A stretch of 10,266 nt of DNA, from NCBI GenBank assembly GCA_964643605.1, contig CAZXTF010000023.1:1-10266 (forward strand), written 5' to 3'. How positions within the stretch are numbered: the first letter of the stretch is position 1; every line of letters starts with the position of its first letter. Under the pieces are notes generated by a model. That model saw nothing but the letters and a program-made list of their open reading frames with translations, made no database searches and was not told where the DNA came from. Shown here piece by piece: positions 1 through 7,544 of the stretch. Source of the DNA: CAMTWJ01 sp964643605 (GTDB lineage Bacteria > Patescibacteriota > Saccharimonadia > Saccharimonadales > 2-12-FULL-41-12). The position numbers and the translations under genes are program-made.

Positions 1-415
1 CATTGGAGCCTTCTACCTGTAACCCGATATCAGTATGAATAGAGCCTGTCTCCTCGTATGGAAGTTTACCAGATAGCGCAATAACAGCCCCGCCAATGGA
101 ACCGTCTCCGTACTCAATACCTGCCCGTATCGCATCTATATCGGCAAATTCAGCTGGGTCAAAATCACCATCAAGAGCATCTATATCGAAGTCAAATCGT
201 GGGTTTGGGGTCGTAAAAAATTGATCGCCAAGATCCCAAGCACCTTCCTCTGAAGTTGTCTGATGCTCTCGACTAAACGTTCTGTGGACAATCAAGTGAG
301 CAGCGGCTTCAATAGAAGTTCCGTGTGTTGCCATAATAGCTTGTAGTTCTTTTTGCTCGATTGGGCGATACGATTCGCCGTCGAATTCTAGATGAGGTTT
401 AATATATTCACTCAT
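1..415 (-). CDS. Acidic protein of unknown function, 3' end cut by window edge
   Basis: An open frame runs from an ATG at 413-415 to the left edge without a stop, giving 138 residues. The visible part begins MSEYIKPHLEFDGESYRP and is strongly acidic, with an Asp-rich middle (residues about 73-95, including the stretch FDFDIDALDGDFDPAEF). There is no signal peptide, no membrane segment and no Cys in the visible part, so a soluble cytoplasmic protein is likely. I do not recognise a family. It follows uvrA by 38 nt on the same strand but has its own promoter in that gap. No Shine-Dalgarno sequence precedes the ATG, and the predicted transcription start falls within a base or two of it, so leaderless translation is likely. 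Codon use looks like that of its neighbours. The reading frame is well supported by its length, promoter and lack of stops; the function is unknown. Confidence 0.75.
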   Translation of the reverse strand, partial: MSEYIKPHLEFDGESYRPIEQKELQAIMATHGTSIEAAAHLIVHRTFSREHQTTSEEGAWDLGDQFFTTPNPRFDFDIDALDGDFDPAEFADIDAIRAGIEYGDGSIGGAVIALSGKLPYEETGSIHTDIGLQVEGSN

Positions 416-422
416 ATATTGT

Positions 423-451
423 ATTATATCATATTTATCAATATATTGCAA
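423..451 (-). promoter_or_regulatory. Sigma-70-type promoter with extended -10, leaderless start
   Basis: On the minus strand, TTGCAA (446-451) and a perfect TATAAT (423-428) are separated by 17 nt. The -10 is preceded by TG plus one base (TGATATAAT), an extended -10. The -35 matches TTGACA at 4 of 6 positions. The expected start of transcription lies at about 415-417, right at the ATG of the acidic protein. The whole promoter fits between the uvrA stop and that ATG. Confidence 0.7.
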
Positions 452-453
452 TA

Positions 454-3258
454 CTAGAGTGCTGTTTTTAGGAATTTGCCGGTGTGAGTTTTGGTCTTGG
501 CAACTTGCTCAGGGGTGCCTTCGGCAACGATTTGACCACCGCCAGCCCCACCTTCTGGCCCCATGTCGATAATGTGATCTGCCGACTTAACAACATCAAG
601 GTTATGCTCGATAACAATCATGCTATTACCAGTGTCGACTAGTGCATGAAGCACGTGTAGCAACTTATCGATATCTGCCATATGAAGTCCTGTGGTTGGT
701 TCGTCCAAAATATATAATGTACGGCCTGTAGGGCGACGAGAAAGTTCGGTCGCCAGCTTGATACGCTGCGCCTCACCACCACTCAGTGTTGTAGCCGACT
801 GGCCAAGCGCAATGTAGCCAAGCCCCACATCTACCAGTGTCTGAAGCTTGCGAGCAATACTCGGGATATTGGCAAAAAACTCTAGCGCTGCTTCGCAGGT
901 CATGTTTAGCACATCGCTAATATCTTTGCCTTTGTAATGAATCTCGAGCGCTTCCCGGTTATAGCGTTTACCCTTACAGACCTCACAGGTTACATATACA
1001 TCTGGCAAGAAGTGCATTTCGATCTTGATAATGCCGTCCCCGGCACAATTCTCGCAGCGACCGCCCTTCACGTTAAAGCTAAACCGGCCCGCTGTGTAGC
1101 CACGCAATTTTGCCTCTGGCAATCCTGCAAAGAGTTCTCGGATTGGTGTAAATAGCCCAGTATAAGTTGCTGGATTACTGCGAGGCGTTCGACCAATTGG
1201 AGACTGATCGATAACAATTACTTTATCGAGTTGCTTAATCCCCTCTATTTCATCGTGCTTACCTGGCGTAAGCTGAGCTCGCATCAGCCGAGCTTGCAGT
1301 TCTTTTGCCAGAATATCGTTGATAAGACTTGATTTACCAGAACCAGACACGCCACTTACCACCACCAGCTTGCCGAGCGGGATATCAACCGTTACGTTTT
1401 TGAGGTTATGCTCACGAGCGCCTTTGATTGTCAGAACTTTGCCGTTACCCTCCCGTCGTTTTTTTGGAACTGCAATCTTTTTACTACCTCTTAGATACTG
1501 TCCTGTGATACTTTTGGCATCTTTTGCAATCTGCTCGGGGGTACCTTTGGCTGTAACTTTGCCGCCGTGGATACCTGCACCTGGTCCAATATCAAGCACA
1601 TAGTCGCTGGAGCGGATAGTGTCTTCGTCGTGCTCCACCACGAGCACTGTGTTGCCGAGGTCTCGCAAGTGTTTCAGCGTTGTGATAAGTCGTTCGTTAT
1701 CACGTTGATGCAAGCCGATACTTGGCTCATCCAAAACATAGAGCACACCCTGTAGCCCACTACCAATCTGTGTCGCCAGACGTATTCGCTGCGCTTCCCC
1801 ACCACTTAGGCTAGCGGCGCTACGTAGTAAGTCTAGGTAGTTCAAGCCCACATTTTGCAAGAAGCTCAGACGAGCATTAATCTCTTTTAGAATCTGGTTG
1901 GCGATTGTAAGCTCTTTTTCGGATAACTTTATTTTTTCGAATAACGTATGCGCATCATCAATCGATAATTCACAAATATCCATAATCGACTTATCAGCCA
2001 CTGTAATAGCCAAAACTTCTGGTTTCAAACGCTTTCCTCTGCAGGCATGGCATGGTCGTTCTTGCATAAAACGCTCGATATCTCGGCGCATAAAATCACT
2101 GTCGGTCTCTTTGTGACGACGCTCTAAGTTTGGAATGACTCCTTCGTATGTAGTATCAAAAGCTCGGCCAGTACCTAGCTTGATTGTGTATGTCTGGCTG
2201 CCTGTTCCATATAAGATTTTATCAAGATCTTCCGCCTTCAAATTGCCCGTTGGTATATGCAGCGAAAAATTATATTTTTCGGCAACTGCTTGCATTTTTT
2301 TCATATACCAAGCGTCAGCACTGACTCTGTTAAATGGGCGAATGGCCCCCTCGGCAATAGTTAGGCGACCGTTTGGAATAACCAGTTCTGGATCAACCTC
2401 GAGCCGACTACCAAGACCAGTACAGATGGGACATGCACCCTGTGGATTATTGAAACTAAACGTTCGTGGCTCTAGCTCCGGAATTACAATCTCTGGGTGT
2501 TCAGTGCAAGCATACTTGAGGCTGTATACATGCTCCTCTTCAGTGTCAGCGTTTACTACTGTTACACGGCCATCGGCCAGATCAAGTGCTTGTTCGATGC
2601 TCTGACTTAGTCGTCCCCGGCTTTCGGTATCATTTACCAAACGGTCTACGACAATCTCGATATTGTGGCGTATATTCTTCTCGAGCGTTGGGAATTCATC
2701 GAGTGCATAGATTACACCATCTACTCGAACCCGAGCAAAGCCGTGTTTTTGGTATTGCCCCGGAATATGCTCGAACTGTCCTTTTTTGCTCGATACAATC
2801 GGCGCTAACACCAACATACGAGAGCCTTTATTGACCTCTGCTGCCTGGTCGACAATCATGGTTGGCGTCTGTTTGGAGACCACTTTGCCACACTCGGGAC
2901 AATGAGGGATACCGATACGAGCAAATAAAAGACGAAGATAGTCATAAATTTCGGTAACGGTTGCTACTGTACTCCGTGGATTGCGACTGGTTGATTTTTG
3001 ATCGATTGAAATTGCGGGGCTAAGGCCATCTATCTGGTCAACATCGGGCTTTTCCATAAGCCCCAAGAACTGACGAGCATATGCACTCAGTGATTCAACA
3101 TAACGACGCTGACCCTCGGCGTAAATTGTGTCGAAAGCTAGACTAGACTTACCAGAGCCACTTAGTCCGGTAATCACCACTAACTTGTTCCTGGGAATAT
3201 CAACAGAGACATCCTTTAGGTTATGCTCCCTTGCACCTTTAACCGAAATATAGTCCAC
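454..3258 (-). CDS. uvrA: UvrABC excinuclease subunit A
   Basis: UvrA is the dimeric ABC-type ATPase that finds bulky DNA lesions and loads UvrB in nucleotide excision repair. The protein has 934 residues, usual for the family. Visible in order: Walker A of the first ATPase (GLSGSGKSS, 31-39), a zinc module at 251-279, a CHAC motif at 403-406, signature LSGGEAQRI (484-492), Walker B with LDEPSIGLH (509-517), second Walker A (GVSGSGKSS, 636-644), the main zinc module (C735, C738, C758, C761), second signature (825-833) and second Walker B with LDEPTTGLH (851-859). All ATPase motifs are intact. In the first zinc module the usual second Cys is His (C251, H254, C276, C279). The start is GTG, chosen because GAGG (3267-3270) lies 8 nt upstream and the protein begins at the conserved ISVKGAREHNL. 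It is divergent from the small plus-strand gene. No LexA-type operator was recognised. Confidence 0.98.
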   Translation of the reverse strand: MDYISVKGAREHNLKDVSVDIPRNKLVVITGLSGSGKSSLAFDTIYAEGQRRYVESLSAYARQFLGLMEKPDVDQIDGLSPAISIDQKSTSRNPRSTVATVTEIYDYLRLLFARIGIPHCPECGKVVSKQTPTMIVDQAAEVNKGSRMLVLAPIVSSKKGQFEHIPGQYQKHGFARVRVDGVIYALDEFPTLEKNIRHNIEIVVDRLVNDTESRGRLSQSIEQALDLADGRVTVVNADTEEEHVYSLKYACTEHPEIVIPELEPRTFSFNNPQGACPICTGLGSRLEVDPELVIPNGRLTIAEGAIRPFNRVSADAWYMKKMQAVAEKYNFSLHIPTGNLKAEDLDKILYGTGSQTYTIKLGTGRAFDTTYEGVIPNLERRHKETDSDFMRRDIERFMQERPCHACRGKRLKPEVLAITVADKSIMDICELSIDDAHTLFEKIKLSEKELTIANQILKEINARLSFLQNVGLNYLDLLRSAASLSGGEAQRIRLATQIGSGLQGVLYVLDEPSIGLHQRDNERLITTLKHLRDLGNTVLVVEHDEDTIRSSDYVLDIGPGAGIHGGKVTAKGTPEQIAKDAKSITGQYLRGSKKIAVPKKRREGNGKVLTIKGAREHNLKNVTVDIPLGKLVVVSGVSGSGKSSLINDILAKELQARLMRAQLTPGKHDEIEGIKQLDKVIVIDQSPIGRTPRSNPATYTGLFTPIRELFAGLPEAKLRGYTAGRFSFNVKGGRCENCAGDGIIKIEMHFLPDVYVTCEVCKGKRYNREALEIHYKGKDISDVLNMTCEAALEFFANIPSIARKLQTLVDVGLGYIALGQSATTLSGGEAQRIKLATELSRRPTGRTLYILDEPTTGLHMADIDKLLHVLHALVDTGNSMIVIEHNLDVVKSADHIIDMGPEGGAGGGQIVAEGTPEQVAKTKTHTGKFLKTAL

Positions 3259-3294
3259 CTGTGTTGCCTCGTTTCTTGTATAAGTTGGTCAGCT

Positions 3295-3300
3295 ATTATA
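3295..3300 (-). promoter_or_regulatory. Probable -10 box for uvrA
   Basis: A perfect TATAAT on the minus strand ends 36 nt before the uvrA GTG, leaving a short leader with a GAGG ribosome site. No good -35 is seen at 16-18 nt (the best is TAGAAA at 3318-3323), so the promoter may be weak or activated. Confidence 0.5.
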
Positions 3301-3361
3301 CAGAAAATCTGAGACTTTTTCTAGAGTGTTTATGATTACCGTAAGCATTTATAAAATTATA

Positions 3362-3390
3362 TTGACTTATTTACAATTTAGGAATATAAT
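3362..3390 (+). promoter_or_regulatory. Strong sigma-70-type promoter for the small membrane protein
   Basis: TTGACT (3362-3367) and TATAAT (3385-3390) are separated by exactly 17 nt. The match is 11 of 12 to consensus, the best promoter in the window. Transcription would start near 3397, giving a leader of about 30 nt that contains the ribosome site GGGAGG at 3413-3418. Confidence 0.85.
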
Positions 3391-3426
3391 TATCATCCCA
3401 AAAATAAGTAGCGGGAGGCAAGCGCT

Positions 3427-3606
3427 ATGTTAGACTTTATTGTTCTCGGTCTTATCCCAGGCACAAACATATCAATAGGTTTTTATGTGTATCTTATACT
3501 CATGGTAGGCGGCACTGTGTTACTTACCCGAAGCCGAATTCTTCATAGGATCCACGAACATCAGGCTCAAAAGAAAGCTGATAAGATTAATCGACTAACC
3601 CTCTAG
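3427..3606 (+). CDS. Small predicted membrane protein, 59 aa, unknown function
   Basis: This is the only convincing plus-strand gene. It runs from ATG to TAG with 59 codons. A near-perfect ribosome site, GGGAGG (3413-3418), sits 8 nt before the ATG, and a near-consensus promoter lies upstream. The protein begins MLDFIVLGLIPGTNI. Residues 4-11 are a short hydrophobic stretch ending in a PGTN turn; residues 15-33 form a hydrophobic segment long enough to cross the membrane. The tail from residue 35 is basic and His-rich (RSRILHRIHEHQAQKK) and should lie in the cytoplasm by the positive-inside rule. There is no cleavable signal peptide and no Cys. Its last 12 nt overlap the 3' end of sbcB on the other strand, and no terminator is visible. 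I do not recognise a family. The expression signals make a real gene very likely despite its size. Confidence 0.85.
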   Translation: MLDFIVLGLIPGTNISIGFYVYLILMVGGTVLLTRSRILHRIHEHQAQKKADKINRLTL

Positions 3607-5037
3607 GTTGGGCAGTATACTCTGGGCATATAGATTAAGCTCTTCTAGGAGATACCTCTGTTCGTCTGTGGCATCTTCTTTTGTACTCAGTATCGCCAAC
3701 CGAGCACCAAAGCGTGCCAATGAACTCTGTTCTCCACCAGAAGTAAGAGCAGTTGACCGATACGACTCCCACGCAGTACGCTCTTCATCGGTTAATGATT
3801 TTGGATAATTACGTGCCTTGTAGTGTGGGACCATCATCTTTAGCCTATCGTCTGTAAACGTATTCTGAAACTTCATTATTTCTTCTGGTTTACTTTGGTG
3901 CAGGATATCAAACTGTCTCTTGTCGCCATCTGGTACAAATGATTGATATAAGCTTGCCTCTGCTGCTTGCTCATCTGGAATTAAACTGGTTTGCTCACGA
4001 TCTTTGTTGAGAATAGTTAAAGCTTTGTAGATTTTTTCGATAAACTTTGGCTCGTTTTGAAGAGTAGTAAGGTTACTCTCTACGCCATTCATGTCTAGCT
4101 GTAAACGTTCTTTTACAGAATCATCAAGCACCGTTAACGGAGCTACCGCTGGACACCTGTTAAATTGAATTGCTTTAACTGGCAATCTTGCTTCTTCGGC
4201 GTCCTTTTTCCATTTCCATCGTTCTGCCAACTTTTCTGGTGATAAGGACAAAAATTCCTCAGGGTCATGACGAAGATCATACACAAGTCCACCCTGTTTA
4301 TCTGGATGCGAACCAAGATTAACTGCAATAGTAGCCTTCTCAAATTCACCAGGATACTTGCCGCTTACATAAACAAATGGTTTATTTTGGTTCACTAGTG
4401 CCATTACTTTTTTCTTGTCACGCATGGTGAGTAAATATTCAAAAAGTTTGGGTTGTTTCTCTTTGATTAGCTTGGCAACAGCGATAGTAGCGTGCACGTC
4501 GCTTAATGCATCGTGGGCGTTGTCGTGGCCAAGATTATTTGCACTCGTCAGTAGCTCTAATCTATTTGTCGGATTACCTTTTGCATCTTTTGGCCACGTT
4601 ACACCATCTGGGCGAAGAGCCCGGGCCATACGGACTACATCGAGTAGATCCCACTTGCTCGAGCCATTTTTCCATTGCCACTCATAAGCATCATAGAAAT
4701 TTCTGTACAGTAAAAAGCGCATAAACTCGTCATCAAAACGAATATTATTAAACCCTACAAAAGTTGTACCCTGCTTGGCAATTTCTGTGGCGAACGTTTG
4801 GCAGAATTCCGCCTCTGTAACACCTTCGGCAATTGTTTTTTGTGGGGTAATCCCAGTTATGAGTACCGCATCTGGCTCTGGCAATATATCATCCGTAATC
4901 TTTATAAGAACATTGTGTGGCTCGCCAATTGGGTTAAAATCCATATCTGTTCGCTGACCAGCGAACTGCATAATCCGAGCCTTCCGAGCATTTACACCGG
5001 ATGTTTCAAGATCATAAAAATAAAGTGTTTCTTTCAT
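3595..5037 (-). CDS. sbcB: Exodeoxyribonuclease I
   Basis: Exonuclease I degrades single-stranded DNA 3' to 5' and takes part in recombination and mismatch repair. The protein has 480 residues, close to the roughly 475 of the E. coli enzyme. The DEDDh catalytic set is complete: D9 and E11 (FYDLETSG), D102 (NNIRFDDEF), H175 and D180 (HDNAHDALSD). All sit 6 residues before the E. coli positions as I recall them, so spacing is conserved across the whole nuclease domain. The rest (about 200-480) matches the SH3-like and helical C-terminal parts in length and character. The ATG at 5035-5037 is chosen because GAGG (5046-5049) precedes it by 8 nt and the protein then begins at the family's usual N-terminus. 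An in-frame ATG at 5097 would add 20 residues inside obgE and has no support. It is the last gene of the obgE run. Confidence 0.93.
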   Translation of the reverse strand: MKETLYFYDLETSGVNARKARIMQFAGQRTDMDFNPIGEPHNVLIKITDDILPEPDAVLITGITPQKTIAEGVTEAEFCQTFATEIAKQGTTFVGFNNIRFDDEFMRFLLYRNFYDAYEWQWKNGSSKWDLLDVVRMARALRPDGVTWPKDAKGNPTNRLELLTSANNLGHDNAHDALSDVHATIAVAKLIKEKQPKLFEYLLTMRDKKKVMALVNQNKPFVYVSGKYPGEFEKATIAVNLGSHPDKQGGLVYDLRHDPEEFLSLSPEKLAERWKWKKDAEEARLPVKAIQFNRCPAVAPLTVLDDSVKERLQLDMNGVESNLTTLQNEPKFIEKIYKALTILNKDREQTSLIPDEQAAEASLYQSFVPDGDKRQFDILHQSKPEEIMKFQNTFTDDRLKMMVPHYKARNYPKSLTDEERTAWESYRSTALTSGGEQSSLARFGARLAILSTKEDATDEQRYLLEELNLYAQSILPNLEG

Positions 5038-5045
5038 AGCATAAA

Positions 5046-5050
5046 CCTCA
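5046..5050 (-). promoter_or_regulatory. Ribosome site of sbcB fused to the obgE stop codon
   Basis: On the minus strand the five bases TGAGG contain both the obgE stop (TGA) and the GAGG ribosome site for sbcB, 8 nt before its ATG. Ribosomes ending obgE sit on the sbcB initiation site, which favours coupled translation. This site decides the sbcB start at 5037. Confidence 0.75.
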
Positions 5051-6316
5051 GTAGCGAATCTCGCCTGCTTCGCCAATCCGGATTTTGTCGCCGGCATTGA
5101 TACCTTGCCGAGCTAGCTCGTGCATGATACCCATCTTGCCCATAATATCTCGGAGGCGCTGCACTCCTGCTTCGTTATCAAAATCGGTACGCCGAGCAAA
5201 CGTCTCAATTTTTTTACCGTGAATGATGAATTTGCCTTTTCGTTGTTCGATGTCCCACCGTTCGTCGCTAGAACTAAGTCGGATAACAGGGATCTTGTCA
5301 GTCGCTTTTTTAACCTTACTTTTCTTAATCTGACTAGCAAGCTTATGCGCATGAAACAATACCTCTTTTAGACCATCTCCGCTCTGGGCAGAAATTGCGA
5401 ATAACTCGGTTCCTTTCTTAGCTACCGGCCGGAGTTCATTGAGTCGATCTTCGATCATTTCAAGATCCATACCTTCTGTCTTGTTGAGTGCTACGACTTG
5501 AGGACGCTTAGTAAGATCAACTGGATACGCTGCTAACTCTTCTTGGATCGTAGTATAGGCCTGTTTTAAGTCTGGCTCGTAGGCATCAATGACGTGAATT
5601 AACACCTTGGTTCGTTCAATATGCCTCAAAAAATCGTCGCCCAAGCCCTTACCCTTGCTGGCACCCTCGATTAACCCCGGGATATCAGCCACAACAAGAC
5701 TTGTTTGGTCGTTGATATCCGCTACTCCAAGATTGGGAGTTAAGGTAGTAAATGGATAATTAGCAATTTCTGGGCGGGCATTACTAATTCGAGAGAGTAG
5801 TGTAGATTTGCCAGCATTCGGTAACCCTACCAGTCCTACATCTGCAATTGTTTTAAGCTCTAAAACTACATCGAAGGCCTCGCCTGGTTCACCTTTTTCG
5901 GCGACTTTTGGAGCTTGTCTGCGACTACTGACAAAATGGGCATTACCGAAGCCACCCTTACCCCCATGAGCAATAACAACTTCTTGGTTATCCTCTGTCA
6001 AATCGGCAAGTACTTCGCCAGTTTCTTTGGTAATTACCGTACCCACTGGTATAAAAAACTTCAGATCCTCACCAGAGCGACCACGTTTTTTTTGCTTGTG
6101 ACCGTCTTTGCCATGCTCTGCGGTTACCATTTTTTTATAGCGAAAGGCAGCTAGCGTATTCTGGTTTCGGCTGGCAATAGCAATTACATCACCGCCTTTG
6201 CCGCCATCTCCACCATCAGGGCCACCTTTATCGACAAATTTCTCGTGCCGAAAACTCACCATACCATTACCGCCATCTCCGGCAGCAATGTTAATCGTAA
6301 CTTTATCTACAAACAT
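5048..6316 (-). CDS. obgE: Obg-family GTPase
   Basis: Obg (CgtA) is an essential GTPase that binds the large ribosomal subunit during assembly and links growth to nucleotide levels. At 422 residues it has all three family domains. The glycine-rich Obg fold covers about 1-158, with the GGPDGGDGGKGGDV stretch at 31-44. The GTPase domain follows, with G1 GLPNAGKS (164-171), switch region FTTLTPNLG (189-197), G3 DIPGLIEGA (211-219), G4 NKTE (278-281) and G5 SAQSG (309-313). A C-terminal OCT domain occupies about 342-422. G4 has Glu where the usual NKxD has Asp. The start is ATG 6314-6316, the correct family N-terminus MFVDKVTI. No proper Shine-Dalgarno is present; a weak AGG lies only 3 nt upstream. 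The gene follows the LysM-CHAP gene by 34 nt. Confidence 0.97.
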   Translation of the reverse strand: MFVDKVTINIAAGDGGNGMVSFRHEKFVDKGGPDGGDGGKGGDVIAIASRNQNTLAAFRYKKMVTAEHGKDGHKQKKRGRSGEDLKFFIPVGTVITKETGEVLADLTEDNQEVVIAHGGKGGFGNAHFVSSRRQAPKVAEKGEPGEAFDVVLELKTIADVGLVGLPNAGKSTLLSRISNARPEIANYPFTTLTPNLGVADINDQTSLVVADIPGLIEGASKGKGLGDDFLRHIERTKVLIHVIDAYEPDLKQAYTTIQEELAAYPVDLTKRPQVVALNKTEGMDLEMIEDRLNELRPVAKKGTELFAISAQSGDGLKEVLFHAHKLASQIKKSKVKKATDKIPVIRLSSSDERWDIEQRKGKFIIHGKKIETFARRTDFDNEAGVQRLRDIMGKMGIMHELARQGINAGDKIRIGEAGEIRY

Positions 6317-6336
6317 ATACCTATAGGATATAGAAA

Positions 6337-6350
6337 TTACGTGTTACGTG
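6337..6350 (-). repeat. Tandem heptamer CACGTAA x2 before obgE
   Basis: Two perfect copies of CACGTAA sit head to tail in the 34-nt gap, immediately after the LysM-CHAP stop codon and 20 nt before the obgE start. The repeat is short and could be chance. A weak -10-like TATCCT (6325-6330) lies just downstream of it and would place a transcription start close to the obgE ATG. Confidence 0.4.
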
Positions 6351-7544
6351 CTAGTAAATATATCTGTAAGATGACGCTTCGGCAGCACTAACTGTTCGGT
6401 AGGTTACCTTACCCCAGATTGGGTAGTTCATGTCAGAGACTAGTACAGTGCCGTCAGCATTTACTTTTTCAACAAAGGCTACGTGACCCAAGCCACCGAT
6501 GTTAGTGTGATATAAAACAGCCCCGTCTTTAGGAACGCTACCAACCGGAAGACCTGCGGCTCGAGCAGCACTTAACCACGAAATCGCATTACCGAGGTTG
6601 GTTGGTATTGGTCGGCCAATCTGATTTCTTCGGTTAGCTGCATGCCATGTGCACCATCCGTAATCGTATCCATTACCTCCGTACATCGCTCGAGAACCAA
6701 ACGCAAAGCCGCTAGCATACGAAGAAGACGAAGCATATCGAGAATTTGCCTGAGGCTGCAAGCCATCGGGGATCACAATAAGCTCACCCGGCTTTAGGCC
6801 GCCAATTTCGGCATCGTTCATTGCTATAACTTGGGCTCGGCTGGCACGGAATCGGGCCGCTACAGAGTCTGCTGTATCTCCCGCCTGAACTCGATAAATA
6901 ATCCCGTTTACTGGGCTAATCAGTAGTTCTTTGCCAACTGGCAATAATTCTCCAGAAACATTATTGGATAAACGAATCGTATCACTGGTAATACCAAACT
7001 TGGCCGCTACAGAAGAAACCGTATCACCGGAAACTGTTACGTACTTCTTGATATCTTTATTGGACTTGAGTGAAGTTGACACAATCTGTGGCTTCGCAAT
7101 TACCTTGTCGGCGGAGGCGGTCACAATTAGTTCAGTACTGGCTGTATCGGCCTTGTTGGTAACAGCGGTAGATTCGTCAAGCTGTACTAAGCGAGCAACG
7201 TGTACTGCTACATCGGTTGATGATAATTTATCGAGCGGATCAGACTCTTGCTGACTACCTGCAACAGCCGAATGAGCATAAGAACCTGCCGCACGCTCAG
7301 AAGATGCAGAATTATTAAATACAAACCACCCAACAATGCCAAGAAGGGCAACGTTGGTGGCAAGGACACTAAAACGCACAAGGCGTTTGTGTGAGCGTTT
7401 AAAACTACGTTTTACTGTAGTGTGAAATAACTTTTTAGATGTTTTGGTAGCCTTCAGATGTGACGGACGACGGCTTACCGATGCGATTGAATTACGAATA
7501 TAGCTTCTCCTGGTGCAGCCTCTTTTGTCTCGTTTCTGCACCAA
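6351..7544 (-). CDS. Membrane-anchored LysM-CHAP peptidoglycan hydrolase
   Basis: This is a predicted cell-wall amidase or endopeptidase acting outside the membrane. The N-terminus (1-56) is very basic. One hydrophobic segment (about 57-76) acts as an uncleaved anchor or signal. Two LysM repeats bind glycan: about 167-210 (KYVTVSGDTVSSVAAKFG) and about 217-260 (YRVQAGDTADSVAARF). A CHAP domain of the NlpC/P60 superfamily fills about 292-397, with catalytic Cys in YGWCTWHAA (C298), His in LGHVAFVE (H354) and a likely third residue N373. The substrate bond cannot be told from sequence. The start is uncertain: there is no in-frame ATG before Met287. The span given uses TTG 7544 (GTG 7541 follows), neither with a ribosome site. 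AGGAG at 7507-7511 lies 7 nt before an in-frame ATT (7497-7499), which would give 382 residues. It heads the run with obgE and sbcB. Confidence 0.9.
   Translation of the reverse strand: MVQKRDKRGCTRRSYIRNSIASVSRRPSHLKATKTSKKLFHTTVKRSFKRSHKRLVRFSVLATNVALLGIVGWFVFNNSASSERAAGSYAHSAVAGSQQESDPLDKLSSTDVAVHVARLVQLDESTAVTNKADTASTELIVTASADKVIAKPQIVSTSLKSNKDIKKYVTVSGDTVSSVAAKFGITSDTIRLSNNVSGELLPVGKELLISPVNGIIYRVQAGDTADSVAARFRASRAQVIAMNDAEIGGLKPGELIVIPDGLQPQANSRYASSSSYASGFAFGSRAMYGGNGYDYGWCTWHAANRRNQIGRPIPTNLGNAISWLSAARAAGLPVGSVPKDGAVLYHTNIGGLGHVAFVEKVNADGTVLVSDMNYPIWGKVTYRTVSAAEASSYRYIY

Noticed and set aside
2135..2605. 156-codon plus-strand frame opposite uvrA
   Set aside because: It lies wholly antisense to an intact uvrA, has no ribosome site or promoter of its own, and its low-complexity Ser/Pro/Arg-rich product is typical of a shadow of the coding strand.
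3259..3361. LexA/SOS box in front of uvrA
   Set aside because: No inverted repeat resembling a known LexA operator was recognised between the uvrA start and the divergent promoter.
5038..5097. Longer sbcB starting at ATG 5097
   Set aside because: It would overlap obgE by 50 nt and add 20 residues absent from the family N-terminus, with no ribosome site. ATG 5037 has GAGG at 8 nt.
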